This document shows, one piece after another, positions 1-14,479 of a DNA stretch of 64,000 nt. The notes beneath the pieces are model-generated. The model saw only the letters and a list, made by a program, of their open reading frames with translations. It did no database searches and had not been told where the DNA came from. Every line of letters begins with the position of its first letter. The first letter of the stretch is position 1. Both the position numbers and the translations under genes were made by a program. Source of the DNA: Centroberyx gerrardi (lineage: Eukaryota > Chordata > Actinopteri > Beryciformes > Berycidae); NCBI RefSeq assembly GCF_048128805.1, contig NC_136016.1, positions 12,328,676 to 12,392,675 on the forward strand, written 5' to 3'.

Positions 1-2400
1 GGCTCTACCTCACCTCTCTGGACACAGGGCAGCTGCCCACAGCCTACACACACACACACACACACATAGACATATATACCGTTCAAGTTGGCATGTGTAG
101 AGTAACACAAATGTGCATAATTTTGCATGGATGCACACTTGTAGACATGTAAAAAAGACAAAACACTCACAGACACACACACACACACCCTCAGTGCTAT
201 CACTTGGTTGAAATGAAATACCACTGAAGACAGGAGGGCCGGCCATTCCCCTGGATAGTAAGGTTTCACTGACTGCAGGGGATGGTACCCATTACATTCG
301 GGTGATCTCTTTTTGTTATATGGGACCAAGTGTCATCTTTTGAAATTTGGAATCCCCTTTTTTTCTGTCAAAAACAAACTCACAGAAGCAACGAAGGACA
401 GTGTGGATGTACAGCCCAGCTGCCACCCAACTAAACCAGTAGCTGGAGGAAAGATAACAGAGTAACTGAGAAACCCCAGGTGGCCACGCCTGTTGAATTA
501 GCATGCATAGAAAGGGCAATTTCCTCGTGTATCATGGTGATCTTCCACAGTACACTTATGATGGCTGCCATTGGATGTTGATAATGTTGTCATGGAAATA
601 AGTGTTCTTTTATGCATGGACAGTGCATTAGACACAAAAAAGGCGGGATGTTCACAACTGAAATGAAGCCTCTTCAATGGTAGCTCATCAACTCTGTGAG
701 TGTCTTGTGCTTTACCACTGCTCACACCTCTGTGATGACAATGTCACACATTCCATCGCAAATATCTTAAGTGTACTAGCCAAACGACCATTCAAGAATG
801 TTGATTTGAATATAAAAGCCCACTCTATTCATTCCAATTCTGTGGCCAAGCCTAAACTAACTGGGTTTAGCACTCTTACAGGAAGAAAATGTAAAAAAGA
901 CTAAAATCTATTTTATATTCAATGCCAAGCAGTAGTTTATGAAACTGGGCAATTGTACAGGATGGGTGTTCAGCGCCCCTCTGAAGTACCTACACGGAGG
1001 AACGTGCAAAGCGGCGGGGATCATGGGAAATCATTACAGATGGCCAAGCCTCAATGCCTCAAAGTTGTGGAGCAATGCTGGGAGGAGAATGGAACTGGAA
1101 CGCCGTGATCAGACCTCTGGGCACTCTGGCGGAGTAGCAACTCCAGAGTCCTGCACCTCAACTGACCTGCCTTTCTCACTCTCTGGAGAACCCCCACCCC
1201 CCCACCCCACCCCACCACACACACCACTCCCAGCCACTCATCACTCACCCCGCCCTGCCCTGCCCTGCCCTGCCCCTGACAGTGCCCTTTCTGGAGCCAA
1301 GCTCTGATTGAATTGCACCCCGCCACCACCACCATCATGTCGGCCCCCACCCAGCCAGGCTGGTGGGAGTTTTTGCACTACTGCAGTGGTCCTCAGCAAT
1401 CGTTCCCTTCAGCGCTTACTCGTCAAAAGTTTTACCAACTCTCCCTTGTTGACCTACATGTTAAGTATGCCCCCCACCCCCCACCCCCCACCTCCTACTC
1501 CCCAAAGGGGCATCCTGACCCGCTCTGTGTAACAGAGGCTGGCAGCCGCAGTGGGCTCAGTCCCAAACCTGTCACATTGTCAGTATTAGACTAACAGCAC
1601 ATAACACCCCAGCCCCACCCACCCACCACCTCCAGGGGTGGAGAGAGGTCCCTGCATAGCGGAGGAGAGGGGCAGTGGGGCAGCTCATTTGGCACTTATA
1701 CTCATTCTCCCTGTAGTACTCATTCTCCCATTCTCCTTCCTATAGCAGCGTCAGCCCAGTGACATTTCAAACGCTCGGCCCTCCTCCAAACACCCCCCCC
1801 CCCCCCCCCCCCTTCCATTAACACCCCCACCCCACCACCCCCACCCCCTCTCCTCTTCCCTAAGCATCCTACCTATCCACCCGCCCACCACTGAGTGGGA
1901 GGCCCCAAATTGGCCCAGAATCATTGACACCAAACGGAATCCAGGCCTCTCCCTTGTGAGACAAGGCTGGCCATAGCTGCCCTGTAGAGTGGCGCCACCG
2001 AATGAATGTGAATGGCGAAGCAGCAGCAACGGGAGAGACTGAGAGCGAGAATGTGAGCATGCAAGAGAAAGAAACGAGAAAGCGTGGGACAAGGAAAAAA
2101 AAAGGCCATCATAGACACGGGTTGGAGAGGGTGATGTGGCCGGTTGTCTAGACAATTTTACAAACACTTGGAGGAGGGGGAGACAGCGATGTACGAGGTG
2201 GTCTCCCCTTCCATTCCCACACAGCCCCACATTAGCCCCCCCGCCTTCCCAGCCCACAACCCCAAATGTCCCCCCTCAGCTCCCTCCAAAAGGAGAGCCT
2301 CCAACTTTCATATGGTGATGATCACCGAGAGAAAAGGTCCTGCATTCCAGTGATGCAGGTCTGGAATTCCAACCAATCTTTGAAAAAGAACTGAAAAAGA
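1..2400. other. Gene-free flank, C-rich with simple repeats
   Basis: No exon with recognisable protein similarity is visible. The block has a CA run near 47-66, further CA runs near 173-188, a C-rich stretch around 1190-1280 made of short CCCTG-type units, and an uninterrupted run of about 20 C at 1793-1812. Short open frames here are proline/serine-rich products of these C tracts and lack any domain. It may be intergenic DNA or the 3' untranslated part of a gene to the left; the sequence does not decide. Confidence 0.6.
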
Positions 2401-5400
2401 AAAAAAAAAAGATCTAGTGATGTCCTTCGTTCTCGTGAGCTGACTGGGTATGTGTGTGTGACAATAGGGGTTAAAATGCTGCTTTACCTTCTGAGTCTGA
2501 TTTAGATTAAGAAAAAAAGATATATGAAATGATTATAAATCCATAAAACAAGATGAAAAGAGATGACTTTAAAAAAGACTCCTGAACAAAAGGCTTGGAG
2601 ATTGAGCTTTTTTTCATTTTATCAATGTTTTCTTATTTTTCTGTTTGTTTTTGACGCTTAAACTGCTCTGTGTAAAAGAGAAAAAAGAACAGCCGTAGTC
2701 ACTTTTTGACCATGCGTGCAGTGTAACATAGAAAATATTTCACTTCTTTTTCACATCTATAGTTTGTGTTGATAAGCCAACTGATCTGTTGTCTGTGTAT
2801 CTGTCCGATTGTCCGTCCCCTTTTATCAGGAGGAATTTACAACCAACAAAACAGGAATATTTTCTTTTTTATATTTTTGTTTCCTTTTTTATGAAATACA
2901 ACTTTGGAAAAAAAAAAACACAAACAGGAAAAATAATGCAACAGAAACTGAAAATACAAAAAAACTGAAACACAATCTTCTCATACCTCACACAACACAA
3001 AACTCAAAGGAACTTGGGAGGAGTCATATTTTGCAGGCACATGTGAAATGCATATATATATATATATATAAATATATATAAATATATATATATATAGAAA
3101 AAAATGTACGTTAAGATATGTGCTTGTGCGTACGCATCAGTAGAAGTTACAAAAGGACTCTTCCCTCAAGCTTTGGTGCTCTCTGTCTTATGGATTGGGT
3201 TCTGGGACGATGGCGGGATGCAGCGCAAACATCAGAAAAAGTTGTGCATCATTGGAGATGCTCCGCTCATGTGGGCAGTTGTCCCACTTCAAGGCACAGT
3301 CTGCGGGGTTAGACGGTGAAGTTAAATGTGAACGGCCCAGAGTTTGAGGGATCATGGCTTTTGTAATGGCTGAGTGTTTTATGGTATTGAATGTAGCTGA
3401 CAGGACGGGGCTGGACCTGAGCCCGGCACCCACAACCTCACTTCCACACACCAGCAGAACGGATAGTGGTGTCACATAGACGTTACAAACAACCAACAAA
3501 CTGAGAATATATTGCCCATCTGCAAGGTGCAATAATATGTTATGTATTTTTTGTACGTTTTCTGTTTTGCTTTTATTTTCATTTCATTTACATTTTATTT
3601 TGGCCATAACCAAGGATGTAAATACAAAAAAATGAAAGATAAAATCAGTATATGTAAAACCATATGCAACACTCAAAAATGACCAGATGTTGCGGCAAGC
3701 GCGCAAAAATACACTTAACCGCTCCATCCCACCATCTTGTAAAGTAAGAGAAAAAAATGCAAAGTAATGTGTAATGCTTCATACATCTGTATGTGTGCTT
3801 GTGTGCACTCTCACACGCGCATGCTGATCCATATTCAGAAGTGCCCCGTGACATTAATCATACAACCCTGTGCCTCCTCTTGTTTGCAAAGAGATAGATA
3901 CTTACCCCCCCATGTTCTCACCACAGCATACGACACGCTACACTTGAATGCCTATAGTGTGTGTGTTCACCTATGGAATCAGACTCAGCTCTTCCAGACT
4001 ATTGATGGGATGGGATGCCAGCAGCCACAGTGGGCAAAGGTCAGGAGGGCACTGGGGTTATTTTGGAGACTGATTGGAAGTGGGTGGTGGGGGAGGGAGA
4101 TATCAGTACACCATAGGGAGTTTATCGTTGTTTGGCCTGAACCTCAGCTAACCTGGCTGCTGCACACCCTCATCATAGTCGGGGAAAGTCCAAAACAGAA
4201 TCCCCCATCTGTCCCCCAACACCACCCCTCAGTAGCAATCTTATCCTGGTTCAGTCTAACATGTTGACACATTGGACGAGGGCGGAGATTATCTGTGATG
4301 TTTTTGGTTTTATGATTGTTTGGTCCCCCCCTATGCCAAATGTAGAGTTTGTGAAGACATGCAAGTAGCAAGATGTCTATGCAATTTCCCTCCAACTCCC
4401 TCCGAAAAGGCGAGCTCACCGTAACAACGAGCCGCTCTGGCAGTCTCGCATATGATGTTAAAATCAATTTCGACCTGGCGTGGATTCCAGGGGTCCTTTG
4501 TTTGACCCAGAAGCAAAGACCCTTGCTACTTTGTGTGGGCGAGGGTCAGGACTGCCGGAGCGAGCCGGCCTTTAGCCCAGCTCACCGGCTGGTCCTTGGG
4601 GCCGGTGAAGCCCACTCTTTAAGGTAGTCCAGGTCCCAGAGAGCAAGTAGGAGGGGCACTGGGGATGTTGTGGAGGATAAGGATACTACGAGTTGTGCTG
4701 TTTTTGTAAACTGCTCCAAAAGTGGTGTGTGCGTGTGTGTATGTTTATGTGTGTGCCGAAGTTTGGGTATGATTTGTGTCTACTTGCTACAGTGCTCTCA
4801 TTGTTTGGTGGGTTGATCCCAGTGAAAATTATATAGACTCAAACTCCAAGGTTTGGACAAGACCCTAAATTATATCACTCCTTCAGAAATACGTGTAACA
4901 GCAGTTGAGCTTTAAGTACTTAATCCTGTGGCCAAATGAATGTAATGTTAAAGAGTATTCTCAGTGGGTGAGGAGTGATGTAGGTTGGTGAGATGTACAT
5001 GGCGTGTGTAATGTTAGGTTTACCTGACTCTTGACCTCTCCCTTTGAGGTCAGGAAGGGAGCTGATTTGATCACAAGCCAATACACCGATGAACGATCAA
5101 TGAGCAAACTACATCACCCCGCCGAAATGAACATCTGTAACCCACTGACAACCAATTTTTTAGGCACTTAGCTGAAATGCACTTTGAGCAGCCCCAACCT
5201 ATGTGGAAGAATTGTTGTGGTTAATGATTGTGACAAAATTTAAAAAAAAAGAAATTGATTACAGCTAAATGGCTTTTGCACCATTTAAATGTTACTTTTT
5301 GAATTAGTCCAACCTGCAAAATGAATCGAGTTGCAGCCTTGAGGCAAAGACAGTTTAAGACAAATTATAAAGTTTAAAATTGTTTTTTAATGAAGTGCAA

Positions 5401-5540
5401 TAAGTGAGTGAGTGACCCTTTTGTAGTTTTACTGGTCTTGTCAGATGTTTTTAGACAATTTTGGGGGGTTAATAAGGATTCTCGTGATTGCTTTTTAAAT
5501 GCGCCCACCCATGAGAGCATATGCTAGCACACAGACCCAC
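2401..5540. other. Gene-free AT-rich flank
   Basis: AT-rich sequence with no coding signal that I can support. A TA-rich microsatellite lies at about 3052-3097. Base composition resembles a 3' UTR or intergenic DNA, but no gene body can be tied to it from this window. Confidence 0.55.
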
Positions 5541-5541
5541 T

Positions 5542-5542
<1 letters not shown>

Positions 5543-5582
<40 letters not shown>
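5543..5582. repeat. (CA)20 microsatellite
   Basis: An uninterrupted CA dinucleotide run of 20 units, visible directly. Typical of fish intergenic DNA and likely length-polymorphic. Confidence 0.95.
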
Positions 5583-5584
<2 letters not shown>

Positions 5585-8500
5585 CACAGACTGCTTTTTG
5601 TGACTGGGTAAAGGAAGCTATTGAAGGATTCTCTCAGGTAAAAGAACATTTTCTAATAAATGATGATGAACCTTAGATGAACCACCATTGTTAGCTCATC
5701 TTTTTTTGTCTTCTGAATTTACAATCAGCAATGTACCTTTTTTCTGTTCTCTGGTGCTTTCGTTTGATTTCCCATTTCTGTTCTGGCAACGGCAAGACAG
5801 GATAAAAAAGTGTAGACATCCAGGTTTCAAGGAATTGGAACCCTATGTCTATTTCAAACACAAAGAAACAGTACCATGCCCTCATTGCTTTCTAAACCCT
5901 AAATGAGAAAATATGTCATTGTGTGTAGGGGTGAAAGAGTGTCTTTTGTGTTTGTCTGTCTATTGGTTTTGTTTGGATGAGAGTGTGTGTGAGTTGTGTT
6001 TGTGTGGGTTTGGTGCTGCACTGTGAAAACACACACAAAGTACTTTTTTTTTATTGGGCCAGCTTGTTACCTTTATTTGAAACATCCTGCTTCACCACGT
6101 GATCCTAAACAAATCTCATTTTTCGCCTTTTCTCATAAACACATGCTAGAGTGTACAAAAGCAATTTCAGCCCTCACAGTCAGTGCATTCCTATTTGATA
6201 TTCTAGTCATTGCACTTTCTCCCTTTACGGTCAAAGTGCCAGCAGCAATACCCAGCTCTCCCTCACCCAGTTGGCTAATGGTGTACATACATGGCTCCCA
6301 TCCAGCCCGGCACCATTTCCCCCCAGGCGGAGGAACTAGCTTTGTTCCTCGGCCCACAGACCCGTTCTATTTTGGTGTGCTTACTGTTTAATTTTGTGAT
6401 GTACTGAAAGCTTGGCATGGCTGAAATTAAGGCTGTGCATGTATATAGGTGTGTGCATGTGAATGTTAGCGTCTGTGTTCACGTGAGAGAACTGTGTTCT
6501 GGGTGTGTGTATGTGTGCGAGCGCTCTGCATTGAGAGTCTGTCATGCTGATATCTGATCGACCTGCTTCGCTTTCCCTCCTGAACCCCCAAAGCACCTTC
6601 TGAGGCCGCACCATGAGACGGGATTCTGTAAAACAGAGCCTTGTCATAGACTTGTATTATTTCCTTTGAAGAATGTAACTAATATTGTGTTCAGCAGGCT
6701 AGGGGAGAGTAAGGAGAAGAGGGTCTTGGGAACCATTTGTAGGTGAGGGTGGGGGGTATAAAAGACGTGAGAACCAAGTGCAAGCGTGGGTATTACTTTA
6801 AAAAGAAAGGAGAGGCTGGAAGGACCGGTAGCCAGCGAACAAAACCCAGACTGTTGCAAGCAGTACAGAGGAGACTGCTTTTGTTGGTGTTCAAGGCTTT
6901 GCAATATTTTTTTTCTCTCTTTCCAAGTGGCGGCCTTATTGATTGCATTTTGTATCATTGTTCTGCAGTGTGTTACATAGAGCACTAGAGGATTTATTAT
7001 TAACGCTTGCACTTACAAAACGCATGTTGTGGGGTTGGATCCCTGAGAAAGTGTGAGTTAGTGCTGGATTATAGCAGTTGAGGACTCCCGAGAGAGATTT
7101 TTAGGCTTTCGTTACACACAATATTAAATGACTAAATCTAAGCCAATACCCCCTTTGCACCCACATTGGTGCAACAGAAATCAGTTTAGAAACTTTAAGC
7201 CCATGAGGCGGCACTGTAATGAAAGTGCCAGATCAGCATATTAGGCTAGCTATCAACTCTGTCGTGGAAAAGCTGGAGAATCATAAGGATGTGTGTTCCG
7301 ATTATTGTATTGGTGTATACACACGTGTGACTCTGTTTGACTGTTAAACAGTGACTGTTAAATGTCGTTTGCTATCCCCCACCTGTCTGGCATGCCTGTT
7401 CATTGAGTAAGAAGAAGGCTGAGTAAGAAGCTACGTATGAATAGAGGATTGTATTGGTCATGAAATGGCACTATGCTAACCCCCCACCCTCCACCCCACC
7501 CCTCCCCCATGGCACATGAAGCCACTAGACCTTATGAATAGCTTTGAGAGGACAATGAAATTGTCCTGTTTTGAGAGAGTTGCCTACCAGACCAAATTTT
7601 CCAGCAAGAGTTAATAGCACTTAAAGGTCGTGTTGTGGCAGATGACGAGCGTCTTGAGTTGACTGGCTTAGTGCTGCTTGGACTACCTACATGTGTACTA
7701 TGTCTGAGATTTATAATTATGGGGATATTTTTATAAACGGGTGGGAAACTACATGCCTAGACAGCAAAGAATGTAAACCAATTAGCTAATCTCTCAGTAT
7801 AATATATCAATCAGAGATGGGGGAATATTTTTGATGATTAGATAATAAATGATGTGAGCAGAATTATATTATAGTTTAGGGAGATCTGTGCTTATGAATA
7901 GATATGCAATGTTTGTCAGGTTGAAAACAGGTTTTGAAATGGTTCAGAACTGCTCAGGTTTGATAAGCCGGCCTCACAGGGTGCTTTCCCATCCATCCCC
8001 TCTCTTCCCCATGCTGTCAGTCCAACATGCCTCCTATATTTTCCTTGGGCTCTGCTCTGTCAAGTACCGTCGAAGCACATATCACTCCCTCGGCTCCCTC
8101 GGCACATACATAAGCCCCTCGGTGTATGCAAAACCAGAGGAAACGCTCCCTGCTCAGCTAGCTCCGGAAAACCTAGCGAAGGGATCAAATTATTCACGAT
8201 TTTCCGCTCTGCATCAGGTCCATGTCATTTTATACAGCACCGGCAAATCACCAACCCCCAGCTCTGCGAGGCTGCGCGTCCGCCGGGAACCTCTCCTCAC
8301 ACACCACCTGCTTTCTCACATTGTTTTCAGTGGGAAGGGCACAGTGTTGCATGCAGCCGACAGCGATGAGAGCTTAGCATGTTCTTACCACCCAAAGAGC
8401 AAAATATACAAACTTTTAGCAGAAGAGCGCCATGCTTCAAACGGGTTTGTCGCATCAACAGCAGGAGCGAGACCAGTGTTTCATAAAAACATGACACTAC

Positions 8501-11500
8501 AAGCTAAAAAATAAAACAGGCGCCCAGTGGATGCAAGTCCCGAGCCTGGTATGCAGAAGTTGGTGCTGGTAGAAGGTTCCATGTCAAACTCTCTTTCTTG
8601 ATGGGGGGGGGGGGGTTATGTTGTACAGATGTCTGTGAACTATACTGTTTGTGTCTGTTTATTCACTATTTTACAAGCCACTGTCCTGTTACATAGAGAG
8701 AGGCCTCATGTGCCAATTTTACTTTGGAGGGGTGCGTTTCAACACGACACACCTTTTGCAAATCTCGTGTGTTTATATATTTCACCAAATTTGACCAATA
8801 GAAGCACGCTGAAGGGAACCTCAAAATCTGTGGAGGTGGACTTTTCTCGAGGTTGTTTATTTGTTTCACTTAATGTTGTTTCTATTGGGATTTCTTATTG
8901 TCTTTTTCTCAGATTATCTCAAGGACCCTGTTCAGCCGGTCTGTGTGTCAACCGCTCAACATATTTGTGATTATGGAAACACATAACAGACGTCAAGCCA
9001 GCAGTACATTCAAAACAAAATCTGACAGAAAAATGGAGTGAGCATGCAAACGAGCTATAAAGTACCATCACCACAAAAGCTAATACAACTACTATTCAGA
9101 CTTTGGGATTTTTTTTTACTTTTGTATCACTTCTTCAAGAGTTCCTTGTTTCACTGTGACTGAGGCTGCCGGGAAATTATGACGAGGGCAAGTGTTTCAC
9201 AGACGCTCAGGGGTCGTGACCTGTCAGGGTCAGGGTCATGGCGCAGAGGTTAGATGGTAGGCGCATGCGATCCTGTTGTCGAGGCTCTCTTTGAACACCG
9301 AGCCAGGCAAGTCCCCTCTGACAGCGGAGACAATTGGGTGTGAGAAATCGAAGCGAGCCTCTTTAGACTGTGACATTATGAAGGGAGGCTTCTGGAGAGA
9401 ATTAGCAGCCAAAGGAAAACAAAAACCCAGACGAGCCTCTGTAGGTCTCCTCTGGAAAAATAAGTGTGATTGCAAGTGTATAAGAGACACTAGTTTGTAG
9501 GTACAAGCTAGGCTGGAGTGGAGGGAAGGCGCAGTATGCAGGCAAACGTGGCCATTCGCTGCACTAAGAGTAGGGATCTCTCTTTCTGTCTCTAGTTCTT
9601 TCCAGGCCTGAGTCGGATAATATTTTGAATACTTGTATCGGTTCGTTTTACCTTACTTAGGTGCTAGATCGTTGTGGTTTGCCATATAGGGCAATACAGA
9701 GAGTAGCAGAGAGTTTAGACAGTCGCAGGAAAGTGTTTGAAAGTCAATTCAGTTCACTTTTCCATGACTGATAATTTACCTGAGGCTCTCTAAATTGCCC
9801 TGACACACTAAACCCCACCCATCTGGTACACGCTGCAGGTTAAAACAAACGCTAAGAATTGTTTGCGAATATTATTTGAACCAGGTCTCGTTCTTTCCTT
9901 CTCCGTTTCTTTCTGTATCGGCCCGACTCTCAGATGAGGTCACTGTCACAGGCATGGCAAGCAAAGGAACAATATTCAGGATTCATTCCCACAAAGCACA
10001 GGGGCAAACAAACAAGCAAGGATGTACAGTCAAGCTTTAGGCAACGCTCTGGGCTAAATAAACACCCTGTCTCTCTTTCAAACACACACACACACACACA
10101 CAGGAAACCTCCGAATATCTACTGTGATCTCCTCTCACACCACCCACACCTCCATCACACCCAACCCCTTCTCTCCTGGACCTGACCTCCCCGCGACCCC
10201 CCTATTAACCCGTTAACCCCCCCCCCCCTCCTCCTTTCCTCCTTTTCCTCCAATAAGAGTCCAGTGGGTGGTGTGATGTCAGGTTTTTGTGGTGGGCTGC
10301 TTATGACAGGTCCAGACAATCAGCGTGTTTGTAAATGTCAATGTGTGATTTTCAAATCTTTGTTTATGGTCAGGATTTTAAAGGAAGATATTTTTATGGT
10401 AATTGTCGCTGGTCTATTTTACTATATATTTATGTAATAAATATGTGACTAAATTTACATCTCACCGGCTCTTTCGTCTGTTATTGCCTCTTCCCTCTCC
10501 GACCGGCCGCTTCATGTTGGGATACTGGAACGTTTTCATTTAATGGGTTAATAAATTAAACCCACGAAAAAATGTTTTCTCATTATCGCCTACTTGTCTC
10601 TATTCCATGAAATTATATATACTTGTGGAAAGAAATTATGATTTTGGTCTTGATCAAGGTACTATAAATAGGAATAAATATACAATTACATGGGCTATTG
10701 TATCATGATTGATCTGTCAGCAAACCAGACCACTGAAATTGGAGATTATAGGTGGGAGAGCAGGGCCTGTAGGTTTAATATATATAATCCTGACAGATAC
10801 ATTTGACCTGTCTCAGCAAAAATACAGCACCAGGAAACAAATAAAGCAACAGTGACATAAACATTTGACTCTGAACGGATCATTTTGCCAGCAAAACTGG
10901 TGAAAAGCAAGCAGCCGCTGTCAAGGCCTGAATCAACACTCCATGCTCAAACATTCCACCCACTCCCAGTTTACCTTATACATAAGTGGAAAATTCTGCA
11001 TAATTTACGTCGAAAAACAATGTTTACTGTTTACTTTTGCAGACAGAAAATTAATGGAAGTTCACTGGGTTGAAAAAATTGCTAAATGAGGAGTAAACAA
11101 GGTCTGCCTGGTCGCATCATTGTCAGCGTGGAAGACAGGGGCTGCCAGCGCTGTTCAGTTCATCAGCGCTTGTCACAGTACATCCTGTCTGATTTATTGA
11201 CAGATCAAATCAGATGTCTCTCAGACTGCTGTGAGGTTTCCCTGTGAGAGACAGCTGGGTGCAAAGCTATGACTACTGATTCTACAACCCAGAAAGATCA
11301 GTCTTCACAGATAGGAAGACTGTGGCTTGCGTGGTTAGTCACAGAAAAATTACTTTAATTCAGTGGATCTTATCAATCCAGCAACTCTGTGTTTTTGCTT
11401 GTATGATCGTACAAGGCATTAAATGAAGTTATGAAATTGTAGCAAGCCTGCTAGATGGTGAGGGTCATCCGCTCCCCTAACACACAACACTTGCAGAAAG

Positions 11501-12900
11501 TAGAAGTCCCTGTCTGAGACCTTGTAAGCCAAAATATGTCCCTTGTGAAGGGGGATTCCTGTTTGAGCAGCTGCCAGATGTTGCCTTCCTGTGTTGGAGA
11601 TCCAGGTTGGATTCTGTCCTGTGGCAGAAGAGGATTGTAAAGGATGCAGTGCAGTAAAAGTCTGCTCTCCAGGTCCAGGTTATGAGGGGTCACTTGGTGA
11701 TGATGATGTCCAGCCTGACCGTGCATCACCATCTGGTGGTGGAAAGATTTAAAGCGTGTGCAAACTACCAGTGACCAGTCAGTCTCAACCTTTTAATACA
11801 GCAACCAAGCACAAAACTCCAAGGCACACCTGCTGTAATTATTGATTGCATGGAAATGTCACACAAAGCCTAAAATGACCAAGAGGAGATAGTAAATAGC
11901 TAGTCAAAGAGCAAATTGCATTAAAACTGAAGGGGGTGCAAACACAGGCTTATATAATTAGACAGGCAATGAAGTTAATATATTTGGTTGTGATTGCAGA
12001 CCTGAACTCACTATAAGGCCCTCAAAGCCCTCTGCTCTGGGCTTCTGTTTCCCAAACTCAGTGCATGAGGCTGGTGCTGGGCCCTTCAGTGTGGTACATT
12101 ATTTTTCCTGAATCAAGAATTTTGTCCCAAGATTAGATTTTGAAAAAAGAGACACCTTGAAAAAAAAAGTTGACAAACACTTTAAAGGCTGAATCTTCTA
12201 TAATTTAGAAATATTGGATAATTAACTTTTAGAATAGTTCTTTTGGAACTCTTCTATATTGTTAGTATAGTTTTTAAAGTAACTAGGCGTATGCTTGTTT
12301 ATAACTTTGCAGTGCTTGAAGGTGATACTATTCCTTACCCCCTGAGACAAAATGAAAAACTTGTTTTTGCCGTTCCAGATAGCAAGGAGATTGATGCTGT
12401 AGGGGACCTGCAAACGAGAAAAAAAGTCTGATTCTGCCACTATAGAAAATGATACAGGCTACACTCAGAAAACTGGGTCAGATAAAAAGATTGCTACACA
12501 TAAGAGACAGACAGGAAGCTAATGGAGTGGCTGCCTGTGTGTGAAGGAATAGTTTAGTCTAGTCAAAGTCCTGTGACTCATGGTACACTTTACATTGAAT
12601 AGTTGTCCTATTTTTCGAGCGAGAGATCCACTCTGACCCCTCTATAGAGATGTAAGGTATGTAATTGGGTCTATTGAAGCAGGCTCACACATCTTAATGG
12701 CTGCACTTTCCTCAATGGCACTTTCTTTTTTTTCTTTTTCTTTTTTTAGCAGGGTGGATCTTTTCACATGAAGTCCGTCATGTGGGTGGAAGCTGTTGTG
12801 GGGGCTGTGATCTCACAAAGGCAGCTTTCCCGCCAACCAATCCCTCTCTAGCTGCTCGGACCCTGGCCCTGCCCCCTCAGTTCCCCCTCCTCTTTTCTCT
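5583..12900. other. Gene-free flank, no recognised element
   Basis: About 7 kb with no recognised exon, RNA gene or transposon. It contains a run of 13 G at 8603-8615 and a short CA run at 10082-10101. The longest open frame is 7888-8514 on the plus strand (208 codons). I do not recognise its product and see no domain, so I do not call it a gene. ARL4D, the neighbour of DHX8 in human, is a single-exon gene that should be easy to see; I did not find it here. Confidence 0.5.
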
Positions 12901-12906
12901 CTCTTT

Positions 12907-12942
12907 CACACACACACACGCACACACACACACACACACACA
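12907..12942. repeat. (CA)n microsatellite
   Basis: CA dinucleotide run with a single interruption (CG) near its left end. Confidence 0.9.
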
Positions 12943-13401
12943 TACGCACACTCCATGCTCCATACTCTGTCATAGCAGGAATTTTCCACTCAGCAGCAGG
13001 CGAACATTGCAGCCAGCTGTGCTGTCAATTCCAGTATATGCTCAAATCTCAAATACTGTTTGCAGACACTCTCTTTCTTTTAGCCAGCTTTTTCTGGCTT
13101 TCCTCATGAGCGTACACACATGCGCGCACACACACTGCACACTGCACACTGCAAGTGGTCCCTGCATGTGAGTCAGCGGCAAAGCTCTTTTTGATCCCTA
13201 TCTATACCGTTCTCCTTGCTAACACAGCAAACAGACAAGGAGATCAGAAAAAACAACATGAGAAATCCATGCATTCTATGGACTTCACTCAAACATGAAC
13301 ATGGGGGTTTGTTTCCCAGGACAGAGGAACAGAAGAATGTAAAGTCAACTATAGGCGCCCGAGGGAGACAGGACTGCCTACTAACTACTAATACCCCACA
13401 T

Positions 13402-13402
13402 A

Positions 13403-13430
<28 letters not shown>
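13402..13430. repeat. (TC)n microsatellite
   Basis: Uninterrupted TC run. A second, shorter polypyrimidine stretch follows near 13512-13535. Both generate misleading serine/leucine-rich open frames. Confidence 0.9.
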
Positions 13431-13437
<7 letters not shown>

Positions 13438-14479
13438 GCTTGTAAAGAATCTTGCATGGCTCAACTCCAACAGTCGCTCTCTTTTTCCTCTCCTCAATTC
13501 TTAGTTCATCTGTCTCTCTCTCTCTCTCTTTCTCCCTCTTTAATCCCCACAATCCCACTCTCTGTCTCTCTTTCGCATCGTCATCAGTCTTGAATACATC
13601 AGCGACGCCCATGCACACGCAGACTGTGTGTTCTGCATACATTAAACGCTGCCTGTTATGTAAGTGTCCTACCCCGCCTTCCCCCTCCCCTTCTCCATAC
13701 ATATCCCTGCTTCCTCTCAAGTCGGGTCAGGTGAGGACGGCGGAGGCACAAAGCCACGGAAAGAGCCTCTGCTGCCCTGAAACCACCCCCATCCTTCTTT
13801 TTGAAAACATATGCATGAACTTAGTAACCTACACCGCACTAGGGAACAGAGAGGAGGGGAGAATAGTGAGTGATTTTTTATAAACATGGGCTGGGGCCAG
13901 AGCAGTGGGCCAAGGGGTAAAGAATCAAAACGGACAGAGAGAGAAAATAAATGGATGATGCATGGATCTTTAAAAGCGCAGTCTATAATTTCAGTATGGT
14001 GACCCCCTGTTGCAGCACTGTCATCCCACTGTTGGGGTTGATTACATGGTGTTCCTTTAATTGAGGACATTTTGTCCACTTTGATATTTATGGTCTGAAC
14101 TTTTGAAACATGGGCTTACAGTGCGTTTTATATCTGCGAGGGCTGCAAAAGGGTTGTAGAAATTTGTGGTGGAAGTTAAATAGACTACACAATGAGTTAC
14201 GGTGGGTCAAGAGACCTCCAGAAAAATGTATTTTCTATCAACAAGACAAACTCCCTGGGAGCATATGTGAATGTGCCCAAAAGTCAGATGGTTAAATCAA
14301 TTCCAGATTGTATCTTTAACAGTGGAAGGGGGAGAAATACTTGGAAAAGATGTATTGACTTGGAAAAGATCATGTGGGAGTTCTGAGGAAAGAGACCTCC
14401 TGGGAGGAAAGCCTCTCAGAGCGAATACATTAAGTGAGATTGGCTATATCAACATATGAAGACATACAAACCGTATCTT

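Noticed and set aside
13216..13883. Several Ser/Leu-rich frames near 13.2-13.9 kb
   Set aside because: They are translations of TC/CT microsatellites.
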